The notes beneath the pieces are model-generated. The model searched no databases, had not been told where the DNA came from, and worked only from the letters and a program-made list of their open reading frames with translations. Shown here one piece after another: positions 32,256 to 40,932 of a stretch of DNA of 52,634 bases; the stretch's first letter is position 1, and each line of letters begins with the position of its first letter. The stretch comes from Dehalococcoidia bacterium (GTDB lineage: Bacteria; Chloroflexota; Dehalococcoidia; SHYD01): the NCBI GenBank assembly GCA_009692945.1, contig SHYD01000007.1, positions 1-52,634 on the forward strand, in the 5' to 3' direction. The position numbers and the translations under genes were made by a program.

Positions 32256-32634
32256 TTACTGCAAAGGTTCTACTCGGTCCGGCCCGTTCGGTCGGAAGCG
32301 GCTTCTGGGACCGGCCAATTCGCGACAAGCTCTTCCGCCACCTTGCGGGATCGACGCCGTTGATCTTCATCGGCACCCAACTCCATCCCATGGACCTCGG
32401 CCAGGTGGTGGACGTCATACACACTAACATGGAAACTTCTCGCAAAGCTCGAAGAGTATTGAGTGCGACGCGAGCGAAGGCCTGTTACTGTTCGAGCGAA
32501 GCGAGAAACTGCGTCGTCCCAGCGTGATCCCCTCGCATGTGAACTCATACTTCTGGACGCCTCCCCGCCCTTCCTGCTAAGGTGGCAGCACATCCTGAGG
32601 CCCCGGCGCCTCCACCGCCCCAAGAGGAGCCGAT
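32256..32634. other. Intergenic region, no secure gene
   Basis: A minus-strand frame (32270-32623) contains KVAEELVANWPVPEAASDRT, which looks protein-like, but it has no ribosome binding site and its upstream part is low complexity. It may be a gene fragment. No terminator-like hairpin with a T run was seen. The PGxxR/His-rich frames on the plus strand look like shadows. Confidence 0.35.
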
Positions 32635-33420
32635 ATGTCCCTGAAGGAATCCGCGATCATTGACCAGGTGTCCCAGTCATGCCGCATGCTGGGGCTGCTG
32701 GACATCACCCACGCCGCCCTCGGCCATGTGAGCCACCGCATCGAGGGCCGCGACGCCATGTACATCAAGGGCAAAGGGCCGGGCGAGGTAGGGCTGCGCT
32801 ACACCACCCACGAGGATGTGCTGGTGGTGGACTTCGACGCCAACAAGCTCGAAGGGCCGGATTACCTGCAGCCCCCCAGCGAGAGCTTCCTCCACATCTG
32901 GATGTACAAGACCCGCCCCGAGGTCCAGAGCGTCATCCACATGCACCCCAAGTACGCGGTGCTGCTCACCATCTGCCAAAAGCCCATCATCCCCATCTAC
33001 AACGCTTTTGGCAGCGGCGTCCAACTCGCCATCGACGGCATCCCCACCTACCCCCGAAGCTGCACGATCGCCAGCGATGAACTCGGCAAGGAGTTCGCCG
33101 AGGCGATGGGAGAAAAGCAGGTCTGCCTGATGAAGGGCCACGGCATGACCGCGGTGGGCCGGACGGTGGTGGACAGCACGCTGAACACCCTGGCGCTGGT
33201 CGAACTCACCGAGATGATGTACCAGGCCTACCTGCTGGGCGACCCGACCCCCATCCTGCCCGAGGAGATCGAGGCCATCAAGGCCGCCCGCGCCGATACC
33301 CGGCCCCGTACCCGTGGGTCGTCCGGCGGCGACGCCGGGAAGCTGGCGCTGTGGCGTTACTACTCGTCGCTGGCGGAGGAGCGGGCGGTCAAGTCGGAGA
33401 TGCAGCGGCCGCGGCGCTGA
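32635..33420 (+). CDS. Class II aldolase/adducin-family protein
   Basis: The 261-aa protein has the class II aldolase fold used by L-fuculose-phosphate aldolase and by decarboxylases. It has LGLLDITHAALGHVSHRIEG, SESFLHIWMYKTRP with the catalytic glutamate/serine region, VIHMHPKYAVLLT giving two zinc-ligand histidines, and CLMKGHGMTAVG giving the third. The final 35 residues are Arg-rich and variable. The substrate is uncertain; neighbours (a zinc dehydrogenase convergent at 33465) suggest sugar or aromatic catabolism. It is a single-gene transcript. Confidence 0.88.
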   Translation: MSLKESAIIDQVSQSCRMLGLLDITHAALGHVSHRIEGRDAMYIKGKGPGEVGLRYTTHEDVLVVDFDANKLEGPDYLQPPSESFLHIWMYKTRPEVQSVIHMHPKYAVLLTICQKPIIPIYNAFGSGVQLAIDGIPTYPRSCTIASDELGKEFAEAMGEKQVCLMKGHGMTAVGRTVVDSTLNTLALVELTEMMYQAYLLGDPTPILPEEIEAIKAARADTRPRTRGSSGGDAGKLALWRYYSSLAEERAVKSEMQRPRR

Positions 33421-33464
33421 CGGGGAACGGGGTGGAGTATCAATAATAGCCCCGCCACCCCTCG

Positions 33465-34550
33465 CTACCCGTTCGGGCGCACCACCGCGATCATCGCCTC
33501 CATCGTCTCGTGGCGATGGAAGCCCTCCATGATCCCCTCCAGCGGGAAGCGGTGGGTGATGAGCTTTTCGACGGGGTATTTCACCACCGAGCGCATCGCC
33601 TTCAGCGAGCGGATGATGCTGCGGCTGTCGCCGCCCGCCACCCCCTCGACCCGCAACGACTTCTCGACGAACACACCGGTGTTGATGGGCTGCGGCGCGG
33701 TGATGCCGATCTGGCCCACCACCAGGTATTTGCCCCCGTTCCGCACCATCCCCAGCCCCTCGGTGACTGCGGTGGCGCCGCCCGACCCCTCGATGACGAA
33801 ATCGGCGCCCTGGCCGCCGGTCAACTCCCGTACCCGGTCGATACGGGCCTGGGGGGTGGGGTAGCCGGCCAGATCGACGGTGACATCGGCCCCGACCTCG
33901 CAGCCCAGCGCCAGCCGTGAGGCGGGGGCGCCCACCAGGATCACCTGTCCGGCGCCCGCGATCTTCGATTGCACTACGGCGGCGAGGCCGATGGGCCCGC
34001 TCCCCTGCACCACCACCGTGTCGCCCAGCGCCACCCCGCCGATCTTCTCGATGCCCCGCAGCAGGGTGTGGTTACCGGTGATGCTCAGCAGCGCCCGCTC
34101 CGAGGAAAGGTCGTCCGGCACCCGCAGCAGCCAGGGATTGGTGTCGAGATAGACGTACTGCGCGAAGCCACCCTTCAGATAGGGGGCATCGAAGCTGGGG
34201 CGCAGGCCATAGGGAGGGTTCACCCGGCAATTGCCGCTCTGGTTGCACCCGGCACAGCGACCGCAGTTGGTGCGCTTGAACAGCACCCGGTCGCCTTCTT
34301 TCAAGGGCGTACCCAGGACGTCATGAGTCACCTCTCGGCCCAACGCCGCCAGAACGCCCACGTTCTCATGGCCGAAGATGGCGGGACGGGGTGTGCTCGC
34401 CAGATGCCAGAAATGGACGTCTGATCCGCAGATGGCGGCCATCTCCATCCGGACGATGGCGCCGCCCGCTTCCACCGGCGGCACCGGGAACTCCCGGATC
34501 TCCAGCGGCTTTTCGACTTCGACGAATACGGCGGCCTTAGATGTCTGCAT
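33465..34550 (-). CDS. Zinc-dependent medium-chain alcohol dehydrogenase
   Basis: Start at the ATG at 34550 (MQTSKAAVFVEVEKP). The 361-aa MDR protein has catalytic zinc ligands Cys41 (AAICGSDVHFW) and His61-Glu62 (FGHENVG), the structural zinc lobe Cys96, 99, 102 and 108 (NCGRCAGCNQSGNC), and a Rossmann domain with VVVQGSGPIGLAAV and GADFVIEGSGG. It oxidises an alcohol or polyol with NAD(P). The substrate is not determined. It lies 168 bp after a binding-protein gene on the same strand. Confidence 0.92.
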   Translation of the reverse strand: MQTSKAAVFVEVEKPLEIREFPVPPVEAGGAIVRMEMAAICGSDVHFWHLASTPRPAIFGHENVGVLAALGREVTHDVLGTPLKEGDRVLFKRTNCGRCAGCNQSGNCRVNPPYGLRPSFDAPYLKGGFAQYVYLDTNPWLLRVPDDLSSERALLSITGNHTLLRGIEKIGGVALGDTVVVQGSGPIGLAAVVQSKIAGAGQVILVGAPASRLALGCEVGADVTVDLAGYPTPQARIDRVRELTGGQGADFVIEGSGGATAVTEGLGMVRNGGKYLVVGQIGITAPQPINTGVFVEKSLRVEGVAGGDSRSIIRSLKAMRSVVKYPVEKLITHRFPLEGIMEGFHRHETMEAMIAVVRPNG

Positions 34551-34718
34551 GGGAGGGGCTCCTTCGGAGGGAATCGGCGGCATTGTAGCACGCCAACTGC
34601 GAGCTATAACTGGCGGCGGACCCCCGGAGGCCAAGTGAGCAGGTGTACCGCAGTTCGCCACGCCCCAGCCAGCCCCCGCCGGACGAAAATCAAGGCGGGG
34701 GCGAGCATCGGTAACCCC

Positions 34719-35897
34719 CTACTTGGTGACCTCTTTGACGATCGCCTTGATCTGGGTGTCCTCCTCCAATTGGGCCTCGCTGGCGACGGTGGGGTATTTC
34801 TTCCCCGGGGTCGGCTGGTACCTCGGATTGCCGGCCGGCACTCCGTCCAGGCGACGGCTGTTCTGACGGGTTCCCTTCGCCCAAGCGGTCTGGGCTTCTT
34901 TGGTGAGGAACCAGTTGAGGAACAACTTGGCCGCATTGGGATGAGGCGCGCGGTTGATGGAGTAGAGACAACTGGTCGAGATCAGGAACTGCCCTCCATC
35001 CAGTTCCAAAGGCTTGAGGTTCTTGCCCAGTCCCTGGTCCTCGAAATCCACAAAGGTGTCCGCATTGGGGGCCCCGATACCGATGGGGTATTGGCCCTTG
35101 ACCATGAATTCAGTTCCCTGGCGCAGTTCCCGAACCAACACCACCCCTTGCTCGCCATAGAGCTTGCGTACAAACTCCTCTCCCGCCGATCGCTTCATGT
35201 CCAGCACATTCCAGGAAACCCCAACCGTGCGGGGATCCAGGCTGAGGATCTTTCCCTTCCATTTCGGATTCAGCAGGTCCTTGAGGGACGTGATTTCGTC
35301 CGGTCCCACCATATCGGTGTTGATCCAAACGCCCACACTCTTGTCGAAGGTCGGGGCGTACATCCACCGCTTTTCGATGTCGAGGAAGCCCGCGTCGAAA
35401 CCGTCGCGCCAGACCTTGTCGTCGAGGATGTCGCTCCGAAACAACTGCGGCCGCACCGGATCAAGGCCGCCAGCCGGTTTCAGGGCGTTGAAGGGCGTGC
35501 CCACGGAACTGATCAGAATGTCGGGAGTATAGACGCCGGCCTGGCGCTCCTGCATCACCTTGGGAACGATGATGCTGGCGTTGCCCCCGGTTTGTTGCAC
35601 CGTGATCCCGGGGAAAGCAGCCTCGAAGTTGTCCATGAACACCCGGTACTGCGTTCCCGGATAAGTGAAGACCGTGACCTCTTTTTCCTTCTTGGCAGCG
35701 GCCACCAGGTCGTCCCACTGCTGCTCCCAGGCGGCCCTGCCGGGAGCGGCCGCCGGCGCCGCCTGTCCGCTGGGCGCCGGTGCAGGCGGCGCGGCGGCCG
35801 GAGCGCACGCGGCTGCGGCGGCGGCGCCAGCCGCCAGCGACCCCACCCGTATGAAACCGCGACGGCTAACGCTGGACTGGTTGCCCTTGGAAAACAT
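34719..35897 (-). CDS. Extracellular solute-binding lipoprotein (Fe(III)/polyamine-type), Tat exported
   Basis: Start at the ATG at 35897. The N-terminus has twin arginines (VSRRGFIRVG, Arg12-Arg13) and a lipobox with Cys31 (AAAACAP), then an Ala/Pro linker. The mature 392-aa-class protein resembles family 1/8 binding proteins for iron or spermidine/putrescine: LVAAAKKEKEVTVFTYPGTQ, FEAAFPGITVQQTGGNAS, SVGVWINTDMV, SLKDLLNPKWKGKI and HPNAAKLFLNWFLTKEAQ. No permease or ATPase is adjacent, so it is an orphan. An alternative role is chemosensing or sharing another transporter. Confidence 0.88.
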   Translation of the reverse strand: MFSKGNQSSVSRRGFIRVGSLAAGAAAAAACAPAAAPPAPAPSGQAAPAAAPGRAAWEQQWDDLVAAAKKEKEVTVFTYPGTQYRVFMDNFEAAFPGITVQQTGGNASIIVPKVMQERQAGVYTPDILISSVGTPFNALKPAGGLDPVRPQLFRSDILDDKVWRDGFDAGFLDIEKRWMYAPTFDKSVGVWINTDMVGPDEITSLKDLLNPKWKGKILSLDPRTVGVSWNVLDMKRSAGEEFVRKLYGEQGVVLVRELRQGTEFMVKGQYPIGIGAPNADTFVDFEDQGLGKNLKPLELDGGQFLISTSCLYSINRAPHPNAAKLFLNWFLTKEAQTAWAKGTRQNSRRLDGVPAGNPRYQPTPGKKYPTVASEAQLEEDTQIKAIVKEVTK

Positions 35898-36084
35898 CAC
35901 CAGTTCCTCCCTCTCCACAGTGCTATTGGCTCGCCGATGCCACATTCGGCAACCGCTGGGCCCCATCGTCGATGCTGAACTGATTGAATCTGATTATAGG
36001 CGGGCTGCTGTGGTGGTCAAGTGAGCAAGCCGTGCCGTGCCAGCGGTTTGACCCGCCGGGGCACGGTCGCTGCTTCGATGTGGA

Positions 36085-36341
36085 CGGCGCCGGGGAGGGC
36101 AGGCGGGGCGGGGAGCCCCTATGCCGGGGCTGTGGGGTTGTCCCCATAAGAGTGGGCAGATTTCTCGTCGGACAACCTCGAAGCCTGTACTTCCCACCCA
36201 CCCACCCATTCCGTTTGTGTGTGGGGACACCCCACGCCCCGGCAGAAGGGGGCTGCGCCCCCTCTGCACACCCCCCGTCCTGGAACTCACATCCAGGCAA
36301 GAATTCAAAAGGTGCCCACTCCTATGGGTTGTCCCCCACCC
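36085..36341. repeat. Nested MITE-like repeats, copies C and D
   Basis: Copy C (about 36085-36167) reads GGGGCGGGGAGCCCCTATGC, then TGTGGGGTTGTCCCCATAAG, then AGTGGGCA. An inverted match to its right part reappears at 36306-36340 (GTGCCCACTCCTATGGGTTG). Between them lies a minus-orientation copy D (about 36185-36282: GTGTGGGGACACCCCACGCC, GGGGGCTGCGCCCCCTCTGC). The arrangement looks like one element inserted inside, or beside, an inverted pair. Confidence 0.65.
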
Positions 36342-36342
36342 T

Positions 36343-36384
36343 GCGTGACCCAAATCTGCGGACATCTGCGTAATCTGCGGATAA
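36343..36384. repeat. Short CTGCG-type tandem intergenic repeat
   Basis: AATCTGCGGACATCTGCGTA followed by ATCTGCGGATAAATC: three close copies of ATCTGCG about 12 bases apart. A related set (CAGATTCCCACGGATTTTCA) lies at 40092-40126. Similar ATCCGCAGATT-rich intergenic repeats occur in many bacteria. Confidence 0.6.
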
Positions 36385-36393
36385 ATCTCCCCC

Positions 36394-36774
36394 TCACCGC
36401 CGGTGGCTTGAGATGCGAGCGTAGATGCGGTGCATCTCAAGATCGAGCAGGTCGTTCCAGTAGTACGGGCGCACCACCGCGCCGCCGAAGGCCGCGATAA
36501 TCTCCTCGTAATCGTCGATGCAAAAATCGGGCAGCACCTTGACCCCGAGGTCCGGCAGCCGTCGATGGTGGTCGTCCAGGGGCTTCTGGTAGCAGTCGGC
36601 GACGAACTCCTCCAGGTGGTGCTGCCGGATGACGGGCCAGCGCACCCCGACTCCCGACCAGACGTAGATGGTGTGGCCGTCCAGCCGCAGTTGCTGGAAC
36701 ACCTCCCGCACCCATGGCCGGAGCTTGCCGTACATGTTGATCAGGGTGTAGTCGACGTCGAAGAAGACGTTCAC
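36394..36774 (-). CDS. HAD-superfamily hydrolase
   Basis: The 126-aa protein begins with HAD motif I, VFFDVDYTLINMYG, with both aspartates. WVREVFQQLRLDGHTIYVWS is the motif II serine region, a Lys-containing KPLDDHHRRLPDL follows, and motif IV is DFCIDDYEEIIAAF. The small cap-less size suits a phosphatase on a modest substrate. It begins 22 bases after the VWA gene stop, so it may share a transcript with it. The substrate is unknown. Confidence 0.85.
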   Translation of the reverse strand: MNVFFDVDYTLINMYGKLRPWVREVFQQLRLDGHTIYVWSGVGVRWPVIRQHHLEEFVADCYQKPLDDHHRRLPDLGVKVLPDFCIDDYEEIIAAFGGAVVRPYYWNDLLDLEMHRIYARISSHRR

Positions 36775-36796
36775 CGGCGCCCCACCTTACCGACCC

Positions 36797-39700
36797 TCAC
36801 GAAGTCAACTGCCGGTAGAGCGCGGGCAGGCGGGAGGGCAGCGATTCGATGTCGTGCACCACCTCGTAGCCGATGCCCTCGCAGATCGTCTTCAGGTAGT
36901 CGTGGCCCTCACGGTCGACGGTGAGGGCGAAGGGCACGATCTGTTTCTGGCGGGCCTCCAACAGTGCCTTGCGGGTGTCCTGCAGCGCGTACTCCTTCTC
37001 GGTGCGGTCGCGGCCGTAGTCGTGGTCCTGGGGCCGCCCGTCGCTCAGCAGCAGCAGTACCTTCAGGCGGGCGTCGTAGGCGTCGAGTTTGCTGGTGGCG
37101 TGGCGGATCGCGGCGCCCATGCGGGTGCCCCGCACCGGCTCCAGCTTCTCCAGCCGGCCCTTGACCGTCTCGCCGAAGGGCTCCTCGAGGTCCTTGACCA
37201 CGAACACCTCGACGTTGTCACGCCCGTAACCGGAGAAGCCGTACACGCCGTAGGCGTCGCCCAGCGTCTCCAGCGCGTGGATCAGGAGGACGGTGCTCTC
37301 CTTCTCAACGTCGATGATGCGGCGGCGCGTCTTCTTCAACTGCTCCCGGTGTTGCATCCGCTCCCGTAGGAACACCATGTAGTTGCGGGGGTCGTCGTCC
37401 CAGTCCTTCCAGGGGTCCTCGGGCTCGCGGTCCTTCACCACGTCCTCGTCGGTGGAGGCCGAGACGTCCAGCAGGAAGGCCACCGCCACACTCCGCTCCT
37501 CCTTGTTACGCCGCCAGTACAGCTTTTCGGAGGAGGCCAGTCCCCGCCGGCGGTCGACCTGTGCTTCCACCAGCGCATCCAGGTCGAAGTCCTCGCCCTC
37601 GGGCAGGTTCTTGATCTTGCGGAACAACTCCGGTTTGAGCATCTGGAACTGCCGCTGCACCTCGCGCGCCGTGCGGCTGTGTTTGGCCAGCGTCTCATCG
37701 AAATAGCCGGGCTCACCCCGGTCCAGCACCATCTCTCGCAGCAGACACCACTGATGGCGATAGCCGTTGGCGCGGAAGTCCCACTCGTCGTAGGTGAACT
37801 CGCGCGCTGCGCCAACCCGCATGGCGTCGCCGGTGAGGGCACGCTTCTGGCTCTTGGCCATGCCCTGGCCGGGCGTTCCCTCCTGGCCCGCCTCCCGCAA
37901 CAGGTTGGTGGCGAACAGGCCGGTCGAGACATCGGAGTCGTCGATCAGCAGCTCCGAGATCTCGGTCTCGCCCAGCTTGTCCAGCAGGCCCTTAAGGTCG
38001 ACCGCCGAGGCGGGTGCGAACAACGGGTCAGCCTGGCCCTGGAGGTCCTTCAGCTTCATCAGGGTCTGGACCAGTTGCGGCTTGAAATCGCCCCGGTAGG
38101 GGACCTCGGGCAACCGGACGTAGGAACCCTCGTCGTCGCCCTGGTTACCGGTGAACTCGCTGCCCACGCTCTGCCCGCCGCTGCTGTGCAGCGAATAGCC
38201 GTCCTCCGGGAAATCCCCCGCTGAGGGCGCGGCGTCCTCCACCGTTGCCCATTCATGGACCTCAACGGCGCCGGTATCCAACCCCTGGAGCACCGTGTAG
38301 ACCCGCAGCACCGCTTCCGCGGTGTCCTCCACCGCCGCGTCACCGTCCTGCAGCCGGGCCACGTAGGCCCAGGCGGACGAGAACGGCGCGTGGAGGTGAC
38401 GGGGTAGTTCCACCGCGGCTTCCGGATCGAGGCTGCGCTCCAGCAGCGCCTCCAGCAGCGCCGTGCGCAACGGCATCGTACGCGGCGACGGGCGCTCGGC
38501 GGCCGCGTCGCGCTGCACCTGCTGCAGCGCGGACCGGATCCCCGGATACTCCCGGGCGACGCGGGCGTCGAGCCGGGCGTCTTCCAGCACGGTGAAGGCG
38601 TCCATCGCCATCCGCCGCTCGGCAAACAGGTCGAAGAACCGCTCGATATCGGTCAACGGAGCCTCTCGCCCGGCGACCTCCCGTTCAGCGGCCAACCGCC
38701 GGTTCTCGAACAGTCGGGCCGGCCGGTCGAAGCGGAACTCGAAGCTCCCGAACTCCAGGTGCGCCGCCTGGTGGGTGGCGCACACCTTCAGGCAATCGAA
38801 ATTCTGCTGCTGGGTCGGATAAGACTGAAGCAACGAGGGGAGGTAGATGGCGGTGCCTTCGGTGGTGGGCTGGCCCTCCGCGGTCCACCCCATTCCCCTG
38901 CGGGTCAGGTCTTCGGTGGGCATGATCAGCACGTCCCGCCCGCTGAGGGCTTTGCAGTACAGCCGAAGCAGGTCGCCCACCTGGGTTAGTTCCACGCCCC
39001 GGGAGTAACGGCGGAGTGCGTCGTGGCTGCGGCCCGACTCCAGCCTGAAATAGGCCACCCCCGCGCCCGGTTGCTCGCCCAACACTTCGGTCCCCTCCGC
39101 CACCCAGCGCTCCAGCTCGTCGATGTCGAGCCGGTCCAGCAGCCGTCCTGCCGACAGCAGGAACGCAGCGGCGCCCTCGGGGGAGGCGCTGGCCAGTCCC
39201 TCGGCATGCTCCACGGCTTGAAGCTGGGCCACCGGGTTCAGTTCCGCCAGCGCCACTGAGCCGCCCCGCAGCGCGTCCAGGGCCGCCTTGGGGTCCGGGT
39301 ACCCCGCTGCAATGGTGCGGGCGAGCCTCAAGAACCCGGCCCGGCACGAGGGGGTCAGCGGTCGCAACAACCCCGGGGCCTCGGTCCACCACTCCCGTAC
39401 GTAGCGCGGATTACGCGCCGCCAGCGCCTGGGCGGTCCGGATGACCCCCTCCTGCTCGCCCTGCCGCAGCCGGGGCAGGATGTCGAGCGCGGTGTCGAGG
39501 CAACTGAGGGCCAGGGGGTACGACAGCGCTCCAAGGTGTTCCAGCACATCGCCCAGCAGGTCGAGTTCGCCGAGGGTCAGCGTTTCCAGCAGCCGAGGAG
39601 ATCCGTCGAACAGCTTGATCGCCAGCGCGCTGGATTGCCAGCCGCCGTTGTACAGGCGGGCGCAGCAGCGCGTCCAGTCGGAGGCCTGATCCCCTGAGAG

Positions 39701-40033
39701 GGCGGGCAACGTCCACGGACTGGCCCGGAAGTAGGCGACCGCGAGGTCGGCAGAGGTGAGGGCGAGGGTTTCCCCCTCGGAGACCCAGGAAGCGACGCGG
39801 TCGAAGGGCAGCGTGTCCAGCAGCAGGGCCGATGCCTTGAAGTACTCCACCGCCACCGGCCACGCCCGAAAGGCCGCCTGGCCCAGACGGGCCCCGGAAT
39901 GCACCCAATCCTCCAGTTGCAACCCGCCCAGCTTGGCTTCGACCGCCGGAAGGACGCGGCGGTACTCCTCGAGCACCGGCAGCGAGAAGCTAAGGAGTTG
40001 CTCCTCCCAGGTGGCGGGTTCGACAGCGTCCAT
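36797..40033 (-). CDS. NorD/CoxE-like VWA protein with long alpha-solenoid N-terminus
   Basis: The 1078-aa cytoplasmic protein has three parts. Residues about 25-370 are roughly eight helical repeats of about 36 residues (for example WVSEGETLALTSADLAVAYF, WVAEGTEVLGEQPGAGVAYF). The middle (about 400-830) resembles the NorD helical region with an HQAAHLEFGSFEF metal-like motif. The C-terminus is a VWA domain with an intact MIDAS: DVSAST (856-861), RGTRMG (Thr970) and LSDGRP (Asp998). NorD-type proteins work with a MoxR/NorQ AAA ATPase to insert metals or activate enzymes, and such a gene is nearby at 40933. The client enzyme is not visible. Confidence 0.88.
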   Translation of the reverse strand: MDAVEPATWEEQLLSFSLPVLEEYRRVLPAVEAKLGGLQLEDWVHSGARLGQAAFRAWPVAVEYFKASALLLDTLPFDRVASWVSEGETLALTSADLAVAYFRASPWTLPALSGDQASDWTRCCARLYNGGWQSSALAIKLFDGSPRLLETLTLGELDLLGDVLEHLGALSYPLALSCLDTALDILPRLRQGEQEGVIRTAQALAARNPRYVREWWTEAPGLLRPLTPSCRAGFLRLARTIAAGYPDPKAALDALRGGSVALAELNPVAQLQAVEHAEGLASASPEGAAAFLLSAGRLLDRLDIDELERWVAEGTEVLGEQPGAGVAYFRLESGRSHDALRRYSRGVELTQVGDLLRLYCKALSGRDVLIMPTEDLTRRGMGWTAEGQPTTEGTAIYLPSLLQSYPTQQQNFDCLKVCATHQAAHLEFGSFEFRFDRPARLFENRRLAAEREVAGREAPLTDIERFFDLFAERRMAMDAFTVLEDARLDARVAREYPGIRSALQQVQRDAAAERPSPRTMPLRTALLEALLERSLDPEAAVELPRHLHAPFSSAWAYVARLQDGDAAVEDTAEAVLRVYTVLQGLDTGAVEVHEWATVEDAAPSAGDFPEDGYSLHSSGGQSVGSEFTGNQGDDEGSYVRLPEVPYRGDFKPQLVQTLMKLKDLQGQADPLFAPASAVDLKGLLDKLGETEISELLIDDSDVSTGLFATNLLREAGQEGTPGQGMAKSQKRALTGDAMRVGAAREFTYDEWDFRANGYRHQWCLLREMVLDRGEPGYFDETLAKHSRTAREVQRQFQMLKPELFRKIKNLPEGEDFDLDALVEAQVDRRRGLASSEKLYWRRNKEERSVAVAFLLDVSASTDEDVVKDREPEDPWKDWDDDPRNYMVFLRERMQHREQLKKTRRRIIDVEKESTVLLIHALETLGDAYGVYGFSGYGRDNVEVFVVKDLEEPFGETVKGRLEKLEPVRGTRMGAAIRHATSKLDAYDARLKVLLLLSDGRPQDHDYGRDRTEKEYALQDTRKALLEARQKQIVPFALTVDREGHDYLKTICEGIGYEVVHDIESLPSRLPALYRQLTS

Positions 40034-40091
40034 TGCGGTTAGTCTAACAAGGCGCGCCGCCGCTGTCAGCTTTGGGCGGCGGGAGAAAGGT

Positions 40092-40126
40092 CATCCACAG
40101 ATTCCCACGGATTTTCACGGATTCAG
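40092..40126. repeat. Short CAGATT/CGGATT tandem intergenic repeat
   Basis: CACAGATTCCCACGGATTTT followed by CACGGATTC: three AGATT/GGATT units at about 11-base spacing. It is the counterpart of the repeat at 36343. It lies in the 230-bp gap between the phosphoesterase and VWA genes. Confidence 0.55.
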
Positions 40127-40263
40127 GAAATGTTCAAGGTGCAAAGTTGGAACTGCGGAACCATCGTCGCGGCGGGTTTCAAACCGCCCTCCGAACCCCC
40201 AGCGCCTCTGCTCCCTCGTTCCCGCTCCTCGATGAAGCGGCGGCGTGGGTCTCGGCCCCGTGT

Positions 40264-40851
40264 TCAGTCCAACAGCGCCGCCATGTCGATCTCGTGGATC
40301 ACGGCTTCCATGGAGGCCAGATCGACTACCGCGTAGGTCAGGACCTGCCGGGCCGAGTCCCTGGACTCGCCGGCTGAGCCGGGGTTCACCACCAGCACCC
40401 GGTCCACCCGCTGCGCCACCGCCCGGTGGGTGTGGCCGTACAGGAACAGATCCGCTTCCAGCTTCCCAAACTCGCGAAACCGGGGGCTGTGGGGGTAGAT
40501 ATATTCGTGGTACGGCTCGAAGGGGCTCGCATGGACCATCAGAATGCGCCGCCCGCCCAGGTCTATCTCGTACTCGTGGTTCAGGTCGAGCATCCACCGG
40601 TGGTTCTCCGGGGTGATGTGCCCGTTGCTGCCCTTGCGTTCCCGGTGGATCTTGAGGAAGTCCGCATCGTGGTTCCCCAACACCATGTGGGCGCCGCGCG
40701 CCCGGAGCCGGGCCACCACATCGTTCGACCAGCGGTAGCCGTACACCGAATCGCCGGCGCAGAACAGCTCGTCGACGTCATCGAGCGCGGCCAGCGCCCG
40801 GTCCAGCGCCGCGATGTTGCAGTGGATGTCCGACACGATGGCGATTTTCAA
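40264..40851 (-). CDS. Metallophosphoesterase (YfcE/MJ0936-like)
   Basis: The 195-aa protein shows the calcineurin-like metal motifs in order: IVSDIHCNIAAL (DxH), FCAGDSVYGYR (GD), MVLGNHDADFL (GNHD), LMVHASPFEPYH (H) and FLYGHTHRAVAQ (GHxH), finishing with VNPGSAGESRD. It probably hydrolyses phosphodiesters or nucleotides. It sits between the AAA ATPase and its VWA partner on the same strand, which is unusual for norQ-norD pairs. Confidence 0.93.
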   Translation of the reverse strand: MKIAIVSDIHCNIAALDRALAALDDVDELFCAGDSVYGYRWSNDVVARLRARGAHMVLGNHDADFLKIHRERKGSNGHITPENHRWMLDLNHEYEIDLGGRRILMVHASPFEPYHEYIYPHSPRFREFGKLEADLFLYGHTHRAVAQRVDRVLVVNPGSAGESRDSARQVLTYAVVDLASMEAVIHEIDMAALLD

Positions 40852-40932
40852 ACTGGGATGTGAGCCTTGCTAGCCACGGGTCGGCATGCGGGGTCCAAAG
40901 GGTTGTCGGGCTGAGGTGGGGCGCCGTAACAG

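Noticed and set aside
32270..32623. Minus-strand frame containing KVAEELVANWPVPEAASDRT
   Set aside because: Only the last 25 residues look protein-like; no start signal or partner was found, so it is left as a possible fragment.
34635..35978. 447-codon open frame antisense to the binding-protein gene
   Set aside because: Shadow; the minus-strand protein has a clear Tat signal, lipobox and binding-protein motifs.
35984..36373. Open frames across repeat copies C and D
   Set aside because: They translate repetitive hairpin DNA and match nothing protein-like; similar spurious frames appear at every repeat copy.
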